This document shows positions 1-8,667 of a stretch of 64,000 nt of DNA, piece by piece. Below the pieces are notes generated by a model. The model was not told the DNA's origin. It saw only the letters and a program-made list of their open reading frames with translations, and did no database searches. Source of the DNA: Bradyrhizobium sp. sGM-13 (GTDB lineage: Bacteria > Pseudomonadota > Alphaproteobacteria > Rhizobiales > Xanthobacteraceae). The DNA lies in contig NZ_JAGWDK010000022.1 of assembly GCF_018398875.1 (NCBI RefSeq), forward strand, positions 1 to 64,000. The letters run 5' to 3'. Both the position numbers and the translations under genes were made by a program. Within the stretch, counting starts at the first letter, position 1. Each line of letters begins with the position of its first letter.

Positions 1-31
1 AATCGGATGGACCCTCAGAAATGTGTGCATG

Positions 32-55
32 CCCTAGTGCGTTCGCAGGGACGAC
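32..55. repeat. Single arm of dispersed palindromic element (family A)
   Basis: The bases TGCGTTCGCAGGGACGAC at 38-55 match the right arm of the element seen complete near 11.6, 36.5, 40.3 and 51.4 kb. Only one arm lies inside the window here, downstream of the EAL gene. Confidence 0.6.
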
Positions 56-58
56 AAT

Positions 59-1747
59 TCAACCCGCTGCCGGCAGCGCGGTATCGGTCGTGCTCCATGG
101 CCGCTGCGGCGATGCCAGTCCGATCAGGCGGCCCTGGATGTAGTTGCAGCCCCATTCGCGCAGCATCACGGCGGTTTCTTCGTCCTGCACCCATTCGGCT
201 ACCGTCTTGATCTGCAGGCGGTTGGCCAGATCGATCAGCGTATGCACGAAGGCGCGATCGTCGGCGGAGCGTGCGATGTTCTGCACGAAGGCGCCGTCGA
301 TCTTCACGATATCGACGCCGAGCTTGCGCAAGTTGCGGAACGAGGTGTAGCCGGCGCCGAAATCGTCGATCGCGATCTGGCTGCCGAAGCTTTTCAGTCG
401 CGTGATGAAGCCCCTGATATCGTCAATGTCCTGGATCGCAACCGTTTCGGTGATCTCGACGATCAGCCGCTCGCCGGCGCCGGGATGCGCCTGCATCAGC
501 GATTCGATTCCGGTCCACCAGTCCGGGTCCATGGTGGTGTCGGGCGAGATGTTGAGGCTGAGCCGCACGTTCGGCGACGCCGCGAGCTCGGCGACCGCGA
601 GTTCGAGCACGCGATGATCGACCAGCCGGATCAGGCCCAATCGCTCGGCGACCGGAACGATATCGGGCGCCAGCAGCGCCTGCCCGTCCTCCTGCTCCAT
701 CCGCACCAGGCATTCATAGAACGCCGGCTGCCGCGAGCGCGCTTCGACCACGGGCTCAAAGGCGGTGACGATCCGCCGCTCGTTCAATGCAGTGACGATC
801 TCGTCGGTGACGCGGATGTTGACCCGACGCTGGGCGTCGCGCTCGACGTTCGGCTTCCACAGCGAGAACGATCCGGCGCGGCGGCGCTTGGCGTCATCGA
901 GCGTTTCCTGGGCGCGGTTGACAGCCTCATCGGCATTGCGGGCGTAACGAGGGATGCTGATCGCGCCGATCGAGGCCGTCACCGAAACCGGGCCGGATTT
1001 GGTCGGGATTACCTCGTCGCGGATCCCTGCCAGGAAACGCTCGGCCGCGATATTGGCGTCTTCGACGGTGCAATTCCTCAAGATCAGCCCGAACTTGTTG
1101 CCGGAGAAGCGCCCGAGCACGTCGCCGCCGCGCAGCTTGGCGCGGATGCGCCTTCCGACTTCCGCAATCACGGCGTCAGCGACATCGAAGCCGAAGGCGT
1201 CGTTGACGCGCGCCAAATGATCGATGCCGATCAGCATGAAGGCGCACGTCGTTCGGAGACGCATGGCTTCCTCGATCGCCTCCGCCAGCGAAGCGATGAG
1301 GTGCGTGCGATTGAGTTCACCGGTCAGCGGATCGTGCATCGAGAGCTTCAGCAATTGCTCGTCGCGGGCACGGCGCTCATTGTTGATGCGGACAATGCCT
1401 TGCGCGCGCACTGGCTTGCCGTCGGGCCCCGCGAACCAGCAACCGGTTTCCTCGATCCAGAGTACCGGCGCGGAGCTTGAGGCTCGCACGCCATATTCGA
1501 TCCGATAGGGGACGCCTTCGCCGCCCCGCGGCGGAGGCGATCGAGTGAGGGCGTCCGTCCGGATCGAACGGGAGGGCTCGATCAGCCCGGCCAACCCGGC
1601 GCCACTCCGTAGCGCTTCCGCCGGAATGTCGGTGAAAACCGCACCGGCATTGTCGCTCCAGGCGATGTTGTCCGCTATCAGGTCCCAAACGAAAGCGGCC
1701 TGGCCTAGCGAGGCGAGAATGCTGGAGGCTTCCGGGACAGGGGGCAT
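59..1747 (-). CDS. EAL-domain c-di-GMP phosphodiesterase with degenerate GGDEF domain
   Basis: The 562-residue protein has three parts. An N-terminal PAS-like region (about 10-120) is followed by a GGDEF-family domain (about 135-295) and an EAL domain (about 315-550). The GGDEF signature is replaced by SGNKF at 215-219, so cyclase activity is unlikely. The EAL domain keeps its catalytic features: ECL at 345-347, ITE after 430, DDFGAGYTS at 461-469, a conserved Lys-Ile-Asp after 480, and a QG pair at 538-539. I infer that it hydrolyses c-di-GMP or senses it, in the cytoplasm. No transmembrane segment is visible. I chose the ATG at 1747 because homologues of this type start just before a PxPEAS-like segment. 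An upstream in-frame GTG at 1873 would add 42 residues with no domain-like sequence. Confidence 0.85.
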   Translation of the reverse strand: MPPVPEASSILASLGQAAFVWDLIADNIAWSDNAGAVFTDIPAEALRSGAGLAGLIEPSRSIRTDALTRSPPPRGGEGVPYRIEYGVRASSSAPVLWIEETGCWFAGPDGKPVRAQGIVRINNERRARDEQLLKLSMHDPLTGELNRTHLIASLAEAIEEAMRLRTTCAFMLIGIDHLARVNDAFGFDVADAVIAEVGRRIRAKLRGGDVLGRFSGNKFGLILRNCTVEDANIAAERFLAGIRDEVIPTKSGPVSVTASIGAISIPRYARNADEAVNRAQETLDDAKRRRAGSFSLWKPNVERDAQRRVNIRVTDEIVTALNERRIVTAFEPVVEARSRQPAFYECLVRMEQEDGQALLAPDIVPVAERLGLIRLVDHRVLELAVAELAASPNVRLSLNISPDTTMDPDWWTGIESLMQAHPGAGERLIVEITETVAIQDIDDIRGFITRLKSFGSQIAIDDFGAGYTSFRNLRKLGVDIVKIDGAFVQNIARSADDRAFVHTLIDLANRLQIKTVAEWVQDEETAVMLREWGCNYIQGRLIGLASPQRPWSTTDTALPAAG

Positions 1748-1991
1748 CAGATCGCCTCGATTCGGGACACCGCCGGGTGATTCCCTGGTGATTCCCTTGG
1801 GCCTTGAGGATAGTGGCTGTTTCGAACGAGAGGCTAGACCAAGTTGATAAACAATCCGGAAACCATGTTTCACGGACTTTCCGGGTCAGCCGGGAACGAA
1901 GCGGAAGGGAGCGGCATAGGCCTTGCGAGGTGAGATCGCAGTGGGGCGTTTCGTCCCGAAACGTGACAGTTTTAGCCGGTTGCGGTGCGCG

Positions 1992-2279
1992 ATGCTGGAT
2001 ATCGATCGATCAGACGAAATTTTGGACGGCGAGTTCGTCAACCTCGACGAGCCGGCCTGCGTCGCGTTGGTGCCGGTCGCCCAGTCCGTACACTGGTCAC
2101 AGCGAGCGGCGGTGCCGCGGCCCGATCCGACCTTCCTCGCGCAGTTGATCGCGGCCGCCGATCAGACACCGCAAACCCGCGTCCTGAGGCGGGCCTCATT
2201 GGCGGATGCGCAGACGGCCTATGGCGCCAGACAAATCGGGTGCTGCAGCACCGGCTTCCGGACACGGCAAACCATCTAG
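1992..2279 (+). CDS. Small conserved hypothetical protein
   Basis: The 95-residue protein has no family I can name. The stretch from VNLDEPACVALVP to the ADAQTAYGARQ region looks like a conserved small protein of Bradyrhizobium that I recall only as hypothetical. The start is uncertain. The ATG at 1992 lacks a good ribosome site, while a GTG at 1941 in the same frame has GAGGTGA seven bases upstream and would add 17 residues. It converges tail to tail with the next gene, leaving a single base between the stop codons. No membrane segment or signal peptide is visible. Confidence 0.5.
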   Translation: MLDIDRSDEILDGEFVNLDEPACVALVPVAQSVHWSQRAAVPRPDPTFLAQLIAAADQTPQTRVLRRASLADAQTAYGARQIGCCSTGFRTRQTI

Positions 2280-2280
2280 C

Positions 2281-3048
2281 TCAGCGCTGAGGCGTATCGG
2301 GCTTATCCGAGGGCGGAGGGCCTGAGCCCGGCTGTAGTCCTGGCGACGAGACTTGGGGCGTAGGAACTTGGGGCGTAGGGCCTTGGGGCATAGGAACTTG
2401 GGGTGCACGGCCTTGGGGTGCAGGGGCTTCTGGCGCAGGAACTTCCGATGACGACACTGCGGGCGACGGGGCTGCCGTTGAAGCCGCCTCGGGCGCGGCG
2501 GCGGGCTGCACCGGTTTCGGTTCGGCGTGATCCTTCAACACGGATTCGGCAACAGAGGCTGCCGCTGGTGTAGCAGGCGCAGGCGAAGGTGCTGCTGCCG
2601 GTGCAGGCTCAATTTTGGGCTCGGCTGCCGGGGCCTCGGACTGTTCGGCGCCTTTTGCCGGCGGCGCCGCCGCGACGACGGCACGGCGTCGTGTCCGCAA
2701 TGCGAGGCCGGAGACGAAATCCACCAGCGACAGCGCCGTCATCAGGAAATAGGTCGAGGTGCCGAACTTCGGCCACAGCAGGAATTCAGCCGCTGCCGCT
2801 CCAAACACGATCAGCGACAGCAGATGGTCGGTGAGATATTTCGCGCCCGGCCGCGCGCCTTTGATGACCTCGGCGAGCAGCAGCAAGATGCCGAGCGTGA
2901 GCAGCACGTCGCTCAGCGTCACGGTCCATTCCGCACCCGACATCAAGGTCAGCTTCACCAGCGGCTCGGTGAACGATACCTCCGGCATCAGGAAGACAAT
3001 GATGTTGTAGATCGCGAGCGGAATCAGAAGCAGCGGAAAACCGACCAT
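2281..3048 (-). CDS. Four-helix membrane protein with Pro/Ala-rich repeat tail
   Basis: The 255-residue protein has about four hydrophobic segments in its first 120 residues, then an Ala/Pro/Glu-rich low-complexity tail. I recognise the membrane half only as a conserved hypothetical protein. The tail ends in pentapeptide repeats of the form P-x-P-Q-V or P-x-P-Q-G. The tail is probably an extended cytoplasmic or periplasmic spacer. I prefer ATG 3048, with AAGGCG nine bases upstream, over the GTG at 3057. The rpmF gene lies upstream on the same strand, 134 bp away. Confidence 0.7.
   Translation of the reverse strand: MVGFPLLLIPLAIYNIIVFLMPEVSFTEPLVKLTLMSGAEWTVTLSDVLLTLGILLLLAEVIKGARPGAKYLTDHLLSLIVFGAAAAEFLLWPKFGTSTYFLMTALSLVDFVSGLALRTRRRAVVAAAPPAKGAEQSEAPAAEPKIEPAPAAAPSPAPATPAAASVAESVLKDHAEPKPVQPAAAPEAASTAAPSPAVSSSEVPAPEAPAPQGRAPQVPMPQGPTPQVPTPQVSSPGLQPGSGPPPSDKPDTPQR
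2348..2440. repeat. 15-bp tandem repeat inside a coding region
   Basis: Six or seven imperfect copies of a 15-base unit (ACTTGGGGCGTAGGA and variants) run head to tail. They encode the pentapeptide repeat at the C-terminus of the membrane protein on the minus strand. The unit length keeps the frame, so copy-number change would alter only tail length. Confidence 0.8.
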
Positions 3049-3182
3049 GGGTATCACGCCTTGCTAGAAAAACCGGAAATGTCCCCGGGCAAAGCACCGC
3101 TTCGCCCAGTGGAACCGTTGGCCCACTCGTTGGCCAAATTCGGGCGGGCGCCACTGGAAGCGGCGCCGTATCCCCTATCCGG

Positions 3183-3365
3183 TCAGGATTCCTTCTTCTT
3201 CAGCACCTGCCGGCCCTTGTACATGCCGGTCTTCAGGTCGAGGTGGTGCGGACGGCGCAGCTCGCCCGAATCCTTGTCCTCGGCATAGGTCGGCTTCTTC
3301 AGCGCATCCGCCGAGCGGCGCATGCCACGCCGCGAGGGCGATGTTTTTCTTCTGGGAACGGCCAT
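3183..3365 (-). CDS. rpmF: 50S ribosomal protein L32
   Basis: The 60-residue basic protein starts MAVPRRKTSPSRRGMRR, the characteristic L32 N-terminus, and is of normal length for alphaproteobacteria. It is a small component of the large ribosomal subunit. The Cys pairs that bind zinc in some L32 forms are absent, so this is the zinc-independent type. The ATG at 3365 was chosen because the family always begins MAVP; an in-frame extension upstream has no similarity. The next gene upstream on the same strand is mtgA, 157 bp away. Confidence 0.97.
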   Translation of the reverse strand: MAVPRRKTSPSRRGMRRSADALKKPTYAEDKDSGELRRPHHLDLKTGMYKGRQVLKKKES

Positions 3366-3522
3366 AACACAGTCCTCTAGGGGTGTTTTGTCGGAGGCAT
3401 CGTCCGAAACCAGACCGCCCAGCGCTTCGCGCACGGGCTGCGATGCCGATAAGGCCGCGCTTATAGAGGATGGGCTGGCGTAAAGCTAGGGCAGGTTGCG
3501 GTAAAAGCGGCCGAAAATTGGC

Positions 3523-4251
3523 TCAAAAAGCGCGATTCTCGCTCCAACAGCGCTGCACGGCACTCGCTCGCGCGGTGTAGGTCGCGGCCAGACGGCGCAC
3601 GCCGGGGCCGGGATTGCGGGCGCTGCGCCTGACAGGGTTGGGCAGGATCGCCGCTAGCAAGGCGGCCTCGCGCGGCGACAGGGTCGAGGCAGAACGGCCA
3701 AAAGCGTAAAGGGAACCGGCTTCCGCCCCGAACTGCCCGGACGGGCCGAGTTCAGCGATGTTGAGATAGATTTCCAGGATCCGCTGCTTGGGCAGCACCA
3801 GATCGATCCACATCGCAAGCGGAAGTTCCAGCACCTTGCGGACCACGCTGCGGCCCGGCCACAGGAACAGGTTTTTCGCCACCTGCTGGGTAATCGTCGA
3901 CCCGCCGCGGGTGGGTTCGCCGTCCTCGGCGTCGTCGATTGCGTCCTGCAGCGCGCCCCAATCGACCCCGCGATGGCTGCAGAATCTGGCGTCTTCGGAG
4001 CCGACCACCGAGCGCGGCAGGTAGGGCGAAATCGCTTTGAAATCGATCCATTGCCGCGACACCGGCGCGCCCTTGAGCCAGCGCCAGGCCATCAGGGCCG
4101 AGACCGGATGCCCGCTGCGGTAGAACGGCGTCACCAGATAGGGCAGTAACAGCACCGCCAGCAGGATCAGCGCTAAAATTCGGACAATGCGCAAATTGGA
4201 TGCTTCCGGTTCAGCCCAGCCCCTAGGGGACCGCTGAACAGGCCCACCCAT
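3523..4251 (-). CDS. mtgA: Monofunctional biosynthetic peptidoglycan transglycosylase
   Basis: The 242-residue protein polymerises lipid II into glycan strands at the inner membrane, without a transpeptidase domain. One transmembrane anchor lies at about 22-40. The GT51 domain follows, with SEDARF (catalytic Glu86), the GGSTITQQ motif at 117-124 followed by VAKNLFL, and RILEIYLNIAE near 157-167. Length and organisation fit the MtgA family. The adjacent ispA gene, which leads to undecaprenyl phosphate, is divergently transcribed 118 bp away, so no operon is implied. Confidence 0.95.
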   Translation of the reverse strand: MGGPVQRSPRGWAEPEASNLRIVRILALILLAVLLLPYLVTPFYRSGHPVSALMAWRWLKGAPVSRQWIDFKAISPYLPRSVVGSEDARFCSHRGVDWGALQDAIDDAEDGEPTRGGSTITQQVAKNLFLWPGRSVVRKVLELPLAMWIDLVLPKQRILEIYLNIAELGPSGQFGAEAGSLYAFGRSASTLSPREAALLAAILPNPVRRSARNPGPGVRRLAATYTARASAVQRCWSENRAF

Positions 4252-4369
4252 GTGACATCTCCATGATATTTCGGGCGTTTTCCAGCGCTTTTGTGACGGG
4301 GGTCATGGAATTGACGAAGCGCCCGCCATCAAACATTGTCCGGGCCAAATTGATCTGGAGCTATTCTTA

Positions 4370-5290
4370 ATGACCACCATCACTGCCGATTTTGCCAAAC
4401 GACTGGACCAAACCGCGGAGGACACCGAAGCGCTGCTGGCGAAGCTGTTGTCCGATACGCTGCTGCCCGACGAGATCGCGCGGCCGAAGCGGCTGATGGA
4501 CGCGATGCGCTATTCCAGCCTCGGCGGCGGAAAGCGGCTGCGGCCCTTTCTGGTGGTTGAAAGCTCGGCGGTGTTCGGCGTCCCGCGCGAGGCCGCGCTG
4601 CTGGTCGGCGCGGCGCTGGAATGCATCCATTGCTATTCCCTGATCCATGACGATCTGCCGGCGATGGACAACAGCGATTTGCGCCGCGGCCGGCCCACGC
4701 TGCACAAGAAGACCGACGATGCCACCGCCATCCTCGCCGGCGACGGGCTGTTGACGCTGGCGTTCGACATCGTCACCCGCGACGAGATCCACAAGGACGC
4801 CAATGTGCGCCTGCTGTTGACGCGGGCACTGGCGCGCGCTTCCGGCATCGGCGGCATGGTCGGCGGCCAGATCCTCGACCTCGCCGGCGAAGGCCGCTTC
4901 GGCGACCGCGAACCGGTCGACGTGGCGCGGCTGCAGCAGATGAAGACCGGCGCGCTGTTGCGCTATGGCTGCATCGCGGGCGCGATCCTCGGCCAGTCCA
5001 CGCCGAAGGAATACCAGGCGCTCGACGATTACGGCCGCGCGCTGGGCGAGGCGTTCCAGATCGCCGACGACCTGCTCGACGTCGAGGGCGACGCCGCAGC
5101 GCTCGGCAAGCAGACCGGCCAGGATGCGGCGCTCGGCAAGACCACCTTCGTCACCCAGCTCGGCATCGACGGCGCCAAGCAGCGCGTGCGCGATCTCCTG
5201 GCGCGAGCCGATTCCGCGCTGTCGATCTTCGGCGCGAAGGGCAACATATTGCGGGCAGCCGCGCGCTTTGTCGCGGAGCGCAGGAACTAG
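4370..5290 (+). CDS. ispA: Farnesyl diphosphate synthase (polyprenyl synthetase)
   Basis: The 306-residue enzyme condenses isopentenyl diphosphate with allylic diphosphates. The first Asp-rich motif is DDLPAMD at 94-100 and the second is DDLLD at 233-237. GGGKRLRP at 53-60 binds the diphosphate. Tyr89, five residues before the first Asp motif, is the chain-length residue typical of bacterial C15 synthases, so FPP is the likely product, though geranylgeranyl diphosphate cannot be excluded. The ispG gene of the same isoprenoid pathway lies at 11.7 kb. The stop codon sits inside the left arm of a 20-bp perfect inverted repeat. Confidence 0.93.
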   Translation: MTTITADFAKRLDQTAEDTEALLAKLLSDTLLPDEIARPKRLMDAMRYSSLGGGKRLRPFLVVESSAVFGVPREAALLVGAALECIHCYSLIHDDLPAMDNSDLRRGRPTLHKKTDDATAILAGDGLLTLAFDIVTRDEIHKDANVRLLLTRALARASGIGGMVGGQILDLAGEGRFGDREPVDVARLQQMKTGALLRYGCIAGAILGQSTPKEYQALDDYGRALGEAFQIADDLLDVEGDAAALGKQTGQDAALGKTTFVTQLGIDGAKQRVRDLLARADSALSIFGAKGNILRAAARFVAERRN

Positions 5291-5328
5291 AGCTTCGGCT
5301 CTGATTGAAATCAGAGCCGAAGCTCTAG
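5287..5328. repeat. Perfect 20-bp inverted repeat over the ispA stop codon
   Basis: Left arm 5287-5306 (CTAGAGCTTCGGCTCTGATT) and right arm 5309-5328 are exact reverse complements with a 2-nt loop. The left arm contains the TAG stop of ispA. A transcript would form a very stable hairpin, but no long T-tract follows, so rho-independent termination is uncertain. It is joined to the 48-bp dispersed repeat that follows. Confidence 0.85.
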
Positions 5329-5339
5329 ATTCATGTTTT

Positions 5340-5387
5340 GACGCGTTTTCTTCACGCGAACCGGTATCCACTTCGCTCGAAAACGCT
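5340..5387. repeat. 48-bp dispersed repeat (family B), copy 1
   Basis: The 48 bases begin GACGCGTTTTCTTCACGCGA and end GAAAACGCT. GCGTTTTC at 5343-5350 and GAAAACGC at 5379-5386 are inverted repeats. A second copy with three mismatches lies at 31773-31820, immediately before mutS. I recall this sequence as common in Bradyrhizobium intergenic regions. Confidence 0.85.
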
Positions 5388-5411
5388 ATAGCGCGTATCG
5401 AGGGCCAGCGG

Positions 5412-6092
5412 ATGGACAAGGAATTCGAGAAACACCTTGTTCGCTTCCAGAACCTGCCGATGCCGGTCCGCGTCGTCTACGGAAGGCCGCGGACTTTCAT
5501 CGCGCTCGGGGTTGGCGTGGCCGTATTCTTCCTGATGCCTGACACGTTTCGGCTCGCGACACGTCTCATCGTCGGCTGGGATGTCTTCGCCGCGCTGTAT
5601 CTCGTACTCGCTTACATTATGATGCTGCGCTGCGACGTCGGCCATATAAGACGCAGCGCGGTGTTGCAGGATGACGGGCGTTTCCTGATCCTGTTAGTGA
5701 CCGCGTTCGGCGCCCTCGCAAGCCTTGGCGCGATCGCGTTCGAGCTCGGCGCCTCGAACGGCAATCCGGCCGGGCTGATCCTGGCGACGGCGACGATCGC
5801 ATTGTCATGGGCGCTTGTGCATACCGCCTTTGCGCTGCACTACGCCCATGATTTTTATCGCGGCAAAAGGCCCGGCGGCCTGCAGTTTCCAAGCGGCGAC
5901 CCGCACGAGGATGCGGATTACTGGGATTTCGTCTACTTCTCGTTCGTGATCGGCATGACCGCGCAGGTTTCCGACGTCGGCATCACCGATAAGGTCATCC
6001 GCCGCACCGCGACCGTGCACGGCATCATCTCGTTCGTGTTCAACACGGCCTTGCTGGCGCTGATGGTGAACATCGCGGCGAGCGCTATTTGA
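5412..6092 (+). CDS. DUF1345 family membrane protein
   Basis: The 226-residue protein has about six hydrophobic helices and matches the DUF1345 style, with a VHTAFALHYA segment, a PHEDADYWDF loop and FSFVIGMTAQVSD. Function is unknown; it is an inner-membrane protein. The ATG at 5412 is preceded by GAGGGCCAGCGG, which can serve as a ribosome site. It starts 24 bases after the family B repeat and 121 bases after ispA. The hairpin between them makes independent expression likely. Confidence 0.85.
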   Translation: MDKEFEKHLVRFQNLPMPVRVVYGRPRTFIALGVGVAVFFLMPDTFRLATRLIVGWDVFAALYLVLAYIMMLRCDVGHIRRSAVLQDDGRFLILLVTAFGALASLGAIAFELGASNGNPAGLILATATIALSWALVHTAFALHYAHDFYRGKRPGGLQFPSGDPHEDADYWDFVYFSFVIGMTAQVSDVGITDKVIRRTATVHGIISFVFNTALLALMVNIAASAI

Positions 6093-6151
6093 AAAGCAAT
6101 TGGCGCCGCTGTCGCGGCGCCAATATGGACTTGATCTGATGGCGGCCGCTG

Positions 6152-7924
6152 TTACGGGCACACGCCCGACATGATGGCTTGGTAGCCATTGCAGCCCTGC
6201 TGGCGTTCGAGGCCGGTGAGCGGGCGGCCACTGGCCCCGATGCTCGGATCCCGTCCCTGATAACGCCCGGCGGCGGCCTGCCTGGCCCGCGGCGCCTGAT
6301 ACGGCCTGGCTTCCAGCGCCTGCCGCGGTTCGGGCTTCCCGCGCTTGGCGACCGGCTTCCTGGCGCTACGCTTCTCGCATTCGTTGTCGTCGTTGAGGAA
6401 CGAGCCCTCTGCGCAGGTGATTTTGGCGCAGCGCTCGCCCTCGGCCTTGAAGCCGTGCTCGCAGACCAGCGGGCACACGCGCGCCGATTTCAGCTTGATC
6501 GTATCGAGCGTATCGACGCTGGCGACCTTGGTGTCGAGCTTGGTTCCGGCGTAACGGTTGAACAGGGTCAGCGACCGCTGCGAGGCGCGATTCCAGTTGC
6601 CATCGGCGTTGCCGGCCAGGCAGCCAACGCGTTGCAGTTCGGCCTGTACCGACTTGGTGACGTCGGCCTGCGGCGGCCCTGATGTGAGGGCAGCAACGTT
6701 CACGGTCTTGTCCTTGTCAGCGGGTGCCGGCGCGGGCGCCTTGTCGGCGGCAGCGCTTTCGGCGGCGACGCGCTTCTGCTCGGCCGCGGCCGCCTGCTCC
6801 TGCGCCACCTGCTTGGCCTTTTCAGCCGCGACGCGCGCCTGCTCGGCCGCTTTGGCTTCCGCTTCGGCCTTTGCCTGCTGCGACTTCTGGGCGCCCTCGG
6901 CGGCGAGCCGTGCCCGCTCCTGCTCGGCCAGCCGCGCTTTCTCGGTCGCCGCGACCCGCGCCTCCTCGGCGGCGATCTTGTCGAGCTGAAGTTTTGCAAG
7001 GCTCGAATAGAAGCCGTCGGGATATTGCCCAAGGAAGGCGTTGAGCGCGCTCTTGTTGCCGATCTGCAGCGCGAGTTCGTAATCGCGGCGGGCTTCGGCC
7101 TGCGCGCTCAGGGCTGGCGCAGCGGCCGGCGCCGCGCGCGGTGCCGGCACCAGCGGCACGTCTTCACCGCCGAGCGAACCATACACAAAGGGTTCCTGCC
7201 GATTATTGGTGGTCTTGAGCACCTCGTCGCGGACAAAGCCGAACGCGCGGCGGACGTCGAGCCCGGGCTTCGTCAAATGATTCGACAGCGCCGACGTGAA
7301 CGGGCTGTTCTTGCCGTCACCGTCGGCCGCGGTCGAACCGGCCTTGGCCGAATAGGCGATCAGGACGTTGGGGCTGGTCGGCTCGACCTTGGCCAGGCCT
7401 TGCCCGATCGCGCGCGACGCGACGGTACGCTTCATGGTGCGGGCAAACGGATTGTCGCGGCAGGCGTCGAGAATCACGAGCCGCAGCTTCTTGGCGGGCT
7501 CGATTGCGATCAGGATGCGATCGAGCGAAAGGCCCTCGTCATAAATGTCGGTATCGCGTTCCAGCCGCGCATCGACGGGAATCAGGTAATTCGCGCCGTC
7601 AACTTCGATCCCGTGGCCGGCGTAATAGACCACGGCGATATCGGCATCGCGCGCGCGATCGGCGAAGTCGCGCAGCGCGCGACGGGTCTCGGCCGCCGGC
7701 AAGTCACGGCGGGAATCGACGACGTCAAAACCGGCGTTCTTCAGCGTGGCCGCCATTTTGGAACTGTCGTTAACCGGGTTGCTGAGCGGTGCGACATTCT
7801 GGTAGGCGGAATTGCCGAGGATCAGCGCGACGCGCTTCTCGGCAAAGGCCGGCTCGCCCACCAGCAGGAAGGCGGCGGCTGCAAGTGCCCATCGGCACAA
7901 TTTTAGCGATCCAGACATCATCAT
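6152..7924 (-). CDS. Secreted caspase-family (peptidase C14) protein with coiled coil and Cys-rich tail
   Basis: The 590-residue protein begins with a signal peptide (cleavage near AFAEK at 26-30). A caspase-fold domain follows (about 30-260), with the catalytic pair His104 in YYAGHG and Cys155 in LDACRDNPF. A long Ala/Glu/Lys/Arg-rich coiled coil covers roughly 330-420. A C-terminal region of about 150 residues holds several Cys, including CPLVCEHG and RCAKITC. Export to the periplasm is inferred. The dyad suggests Arg/Lys- or Asp-directed proteolysis, with the substrate unknown. Three consecutive ATG codons occur at 7924, 7921 and 7918. GGAGGA lies just upstream, so the second or third may actually be used. 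Confidence 0.88.
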   Translation of the reverse strand: MMMSGSLKLCRWALAAAAFLLVGEPAFAEKRVALILGNSAYQNVAPLSNPVNDSSKMAATLKNAGFDVVDSRRDLPAAETRRALRDFADRARDADIAVVYYAGHGIEVDGANYLIPVDARLERDTDIYDEGLSLDRILIAIEPAKKLRLVILDACRDNPFARTMKRTVASRAIGQGLAKVEPTSPNVLIAYSAKAGSTAADGDGKNSPFTSALSNHLTKPGLDVRRAFGFVRDEVLKTTNNRQEPFVYGSLGGEDVPLVPAPRAAPAAAPALSAQAEARRDYELALQIGNKSALNAFLGQYPDGFYSSLAKLQLDKIAAEEARVAATEKARLAEQERARLAAEGAQKSQQAKAEAEAKAAEQARVAAEKAKQVAQEQAAAAEQKRVAAESAAADKAPAPAPADKDKTVNVAALTSGPPQADVTKSVQAELQRVGCLAGNADGNWNRASQRSLTLFNRYAGTKLDTKVASVDTLDTIKLKSARVCPLVCEHGFKAEGERCAKITCAEGSFLNDDNECEKRSARKPVAKRGKPEPRQALEARPYQAPRARQAAAGRYQGRDPSIGASGRPLTGLERQQGCNGYQAIMSGVCP

Positions 7925-8137
7925 GACTCCTCCGGAGCCTTGTACCCTTTTTACCACACCGGTCTGCCTATCAGAAGGATCAGGCCGGCTTTGTGAGTTA
8001 GGTCACGAACCACGCAGACGTGAATCGCACCCTCTCCATCCTTAGTCTGGCCAGTGTCCCGCTGGTTCGGCCATCGCCAATCACCTTTTCCGCCGGATCC
8101 GGCCGGGTATGGCGGCAAACGTGTTCCGCCCGCGCGA

Positions 8138-8566
8138 TCACTGCGGTACGACATGTTCCTGAAATTGCGGCAGGTCATCCGTGATCAAGAGCCAGGGCGC
8201 CTTGGAGCCGACGAAGATGTGGGCCGTTGGACGGATCGAGGGATCGTCAACCAGCGTGCCCATGGCAACATGGACGAAGGCGCCGTCGCGCACCACGGAA
8301 TAGAGCAACGAGCCGCATTCGGGGCAATGCGCGTTGTGGTTCGCCGCATCGCCATAGATCATGATGCTGTCTTTGCCTTTGGTGACATCAAACTTGTCCC
8401 GTGCGATGCCGGCAAACGGCTTGAATGCCGAACCGGTGGTGCGCCGGCAATCCGAGCAATGGCAATTCAAGGCATATTCGAATTCGTCCGCCACCGCATA
8501 GCGCGTCGCGCGACAGAAGCATTCTCCGGCAAGAATGCGAGCATTCGATTTTGCTGAACCCGCCAC
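8138..8566 (-). CDS. GFA family (glutathione-dependent formaldehyde-activating-like) protein
   Basis: The 142-residue protein carries the zinc-binding pattern of the GFA/CENP-V fold: GECFC, CHCSDC and CPECGS. These Cys bind structural and catalytic zinc in the family. Most members have no proven substrate, so formaldehyde metabolism should not be assumed. The GTG at 8566 was chosen because GAGG lies eight bases upstream; a TTG at 8572 would add two residues. The next gene is divergent, 101 bp away. Confidence 0.85.
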   Translation of the reverse strand: MAGSAKSNARILAGECFCRATRYAVADEFEYALNCHCSDCRRTTGSAFKPFAGIARDKFDVTKGKDSIMIYGDAANHNAHCPECGSLLYSVVRDGAFVHVAMGTLVDDPSIRPTAHIFVGSKAPWLLITDDLPQFQEHVVPQ

Positions 8567-8667
8567 CCGCAATCCCTCGCACCTGTGATGAACTCACCAT
8601 AGCGCAATGCGCCGGTTCGTGGCTTAATTCAACTCGAACAAATTTCAAATGTCGGGGAGGAATAGCT

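Noticed and set aside
2348..2440. Short tandem repeats that could suggest a CRISPR array
   Set aside because: Unit is only 15 bp, without spacers, and translates in frame into a protein tail.
4367..5419. Minus-strand open frame opposite ispA
   Set aside because: Low-complexity Arg/Ala/Gln-rich translation; ispA on the other strand has all catalytic motifs.
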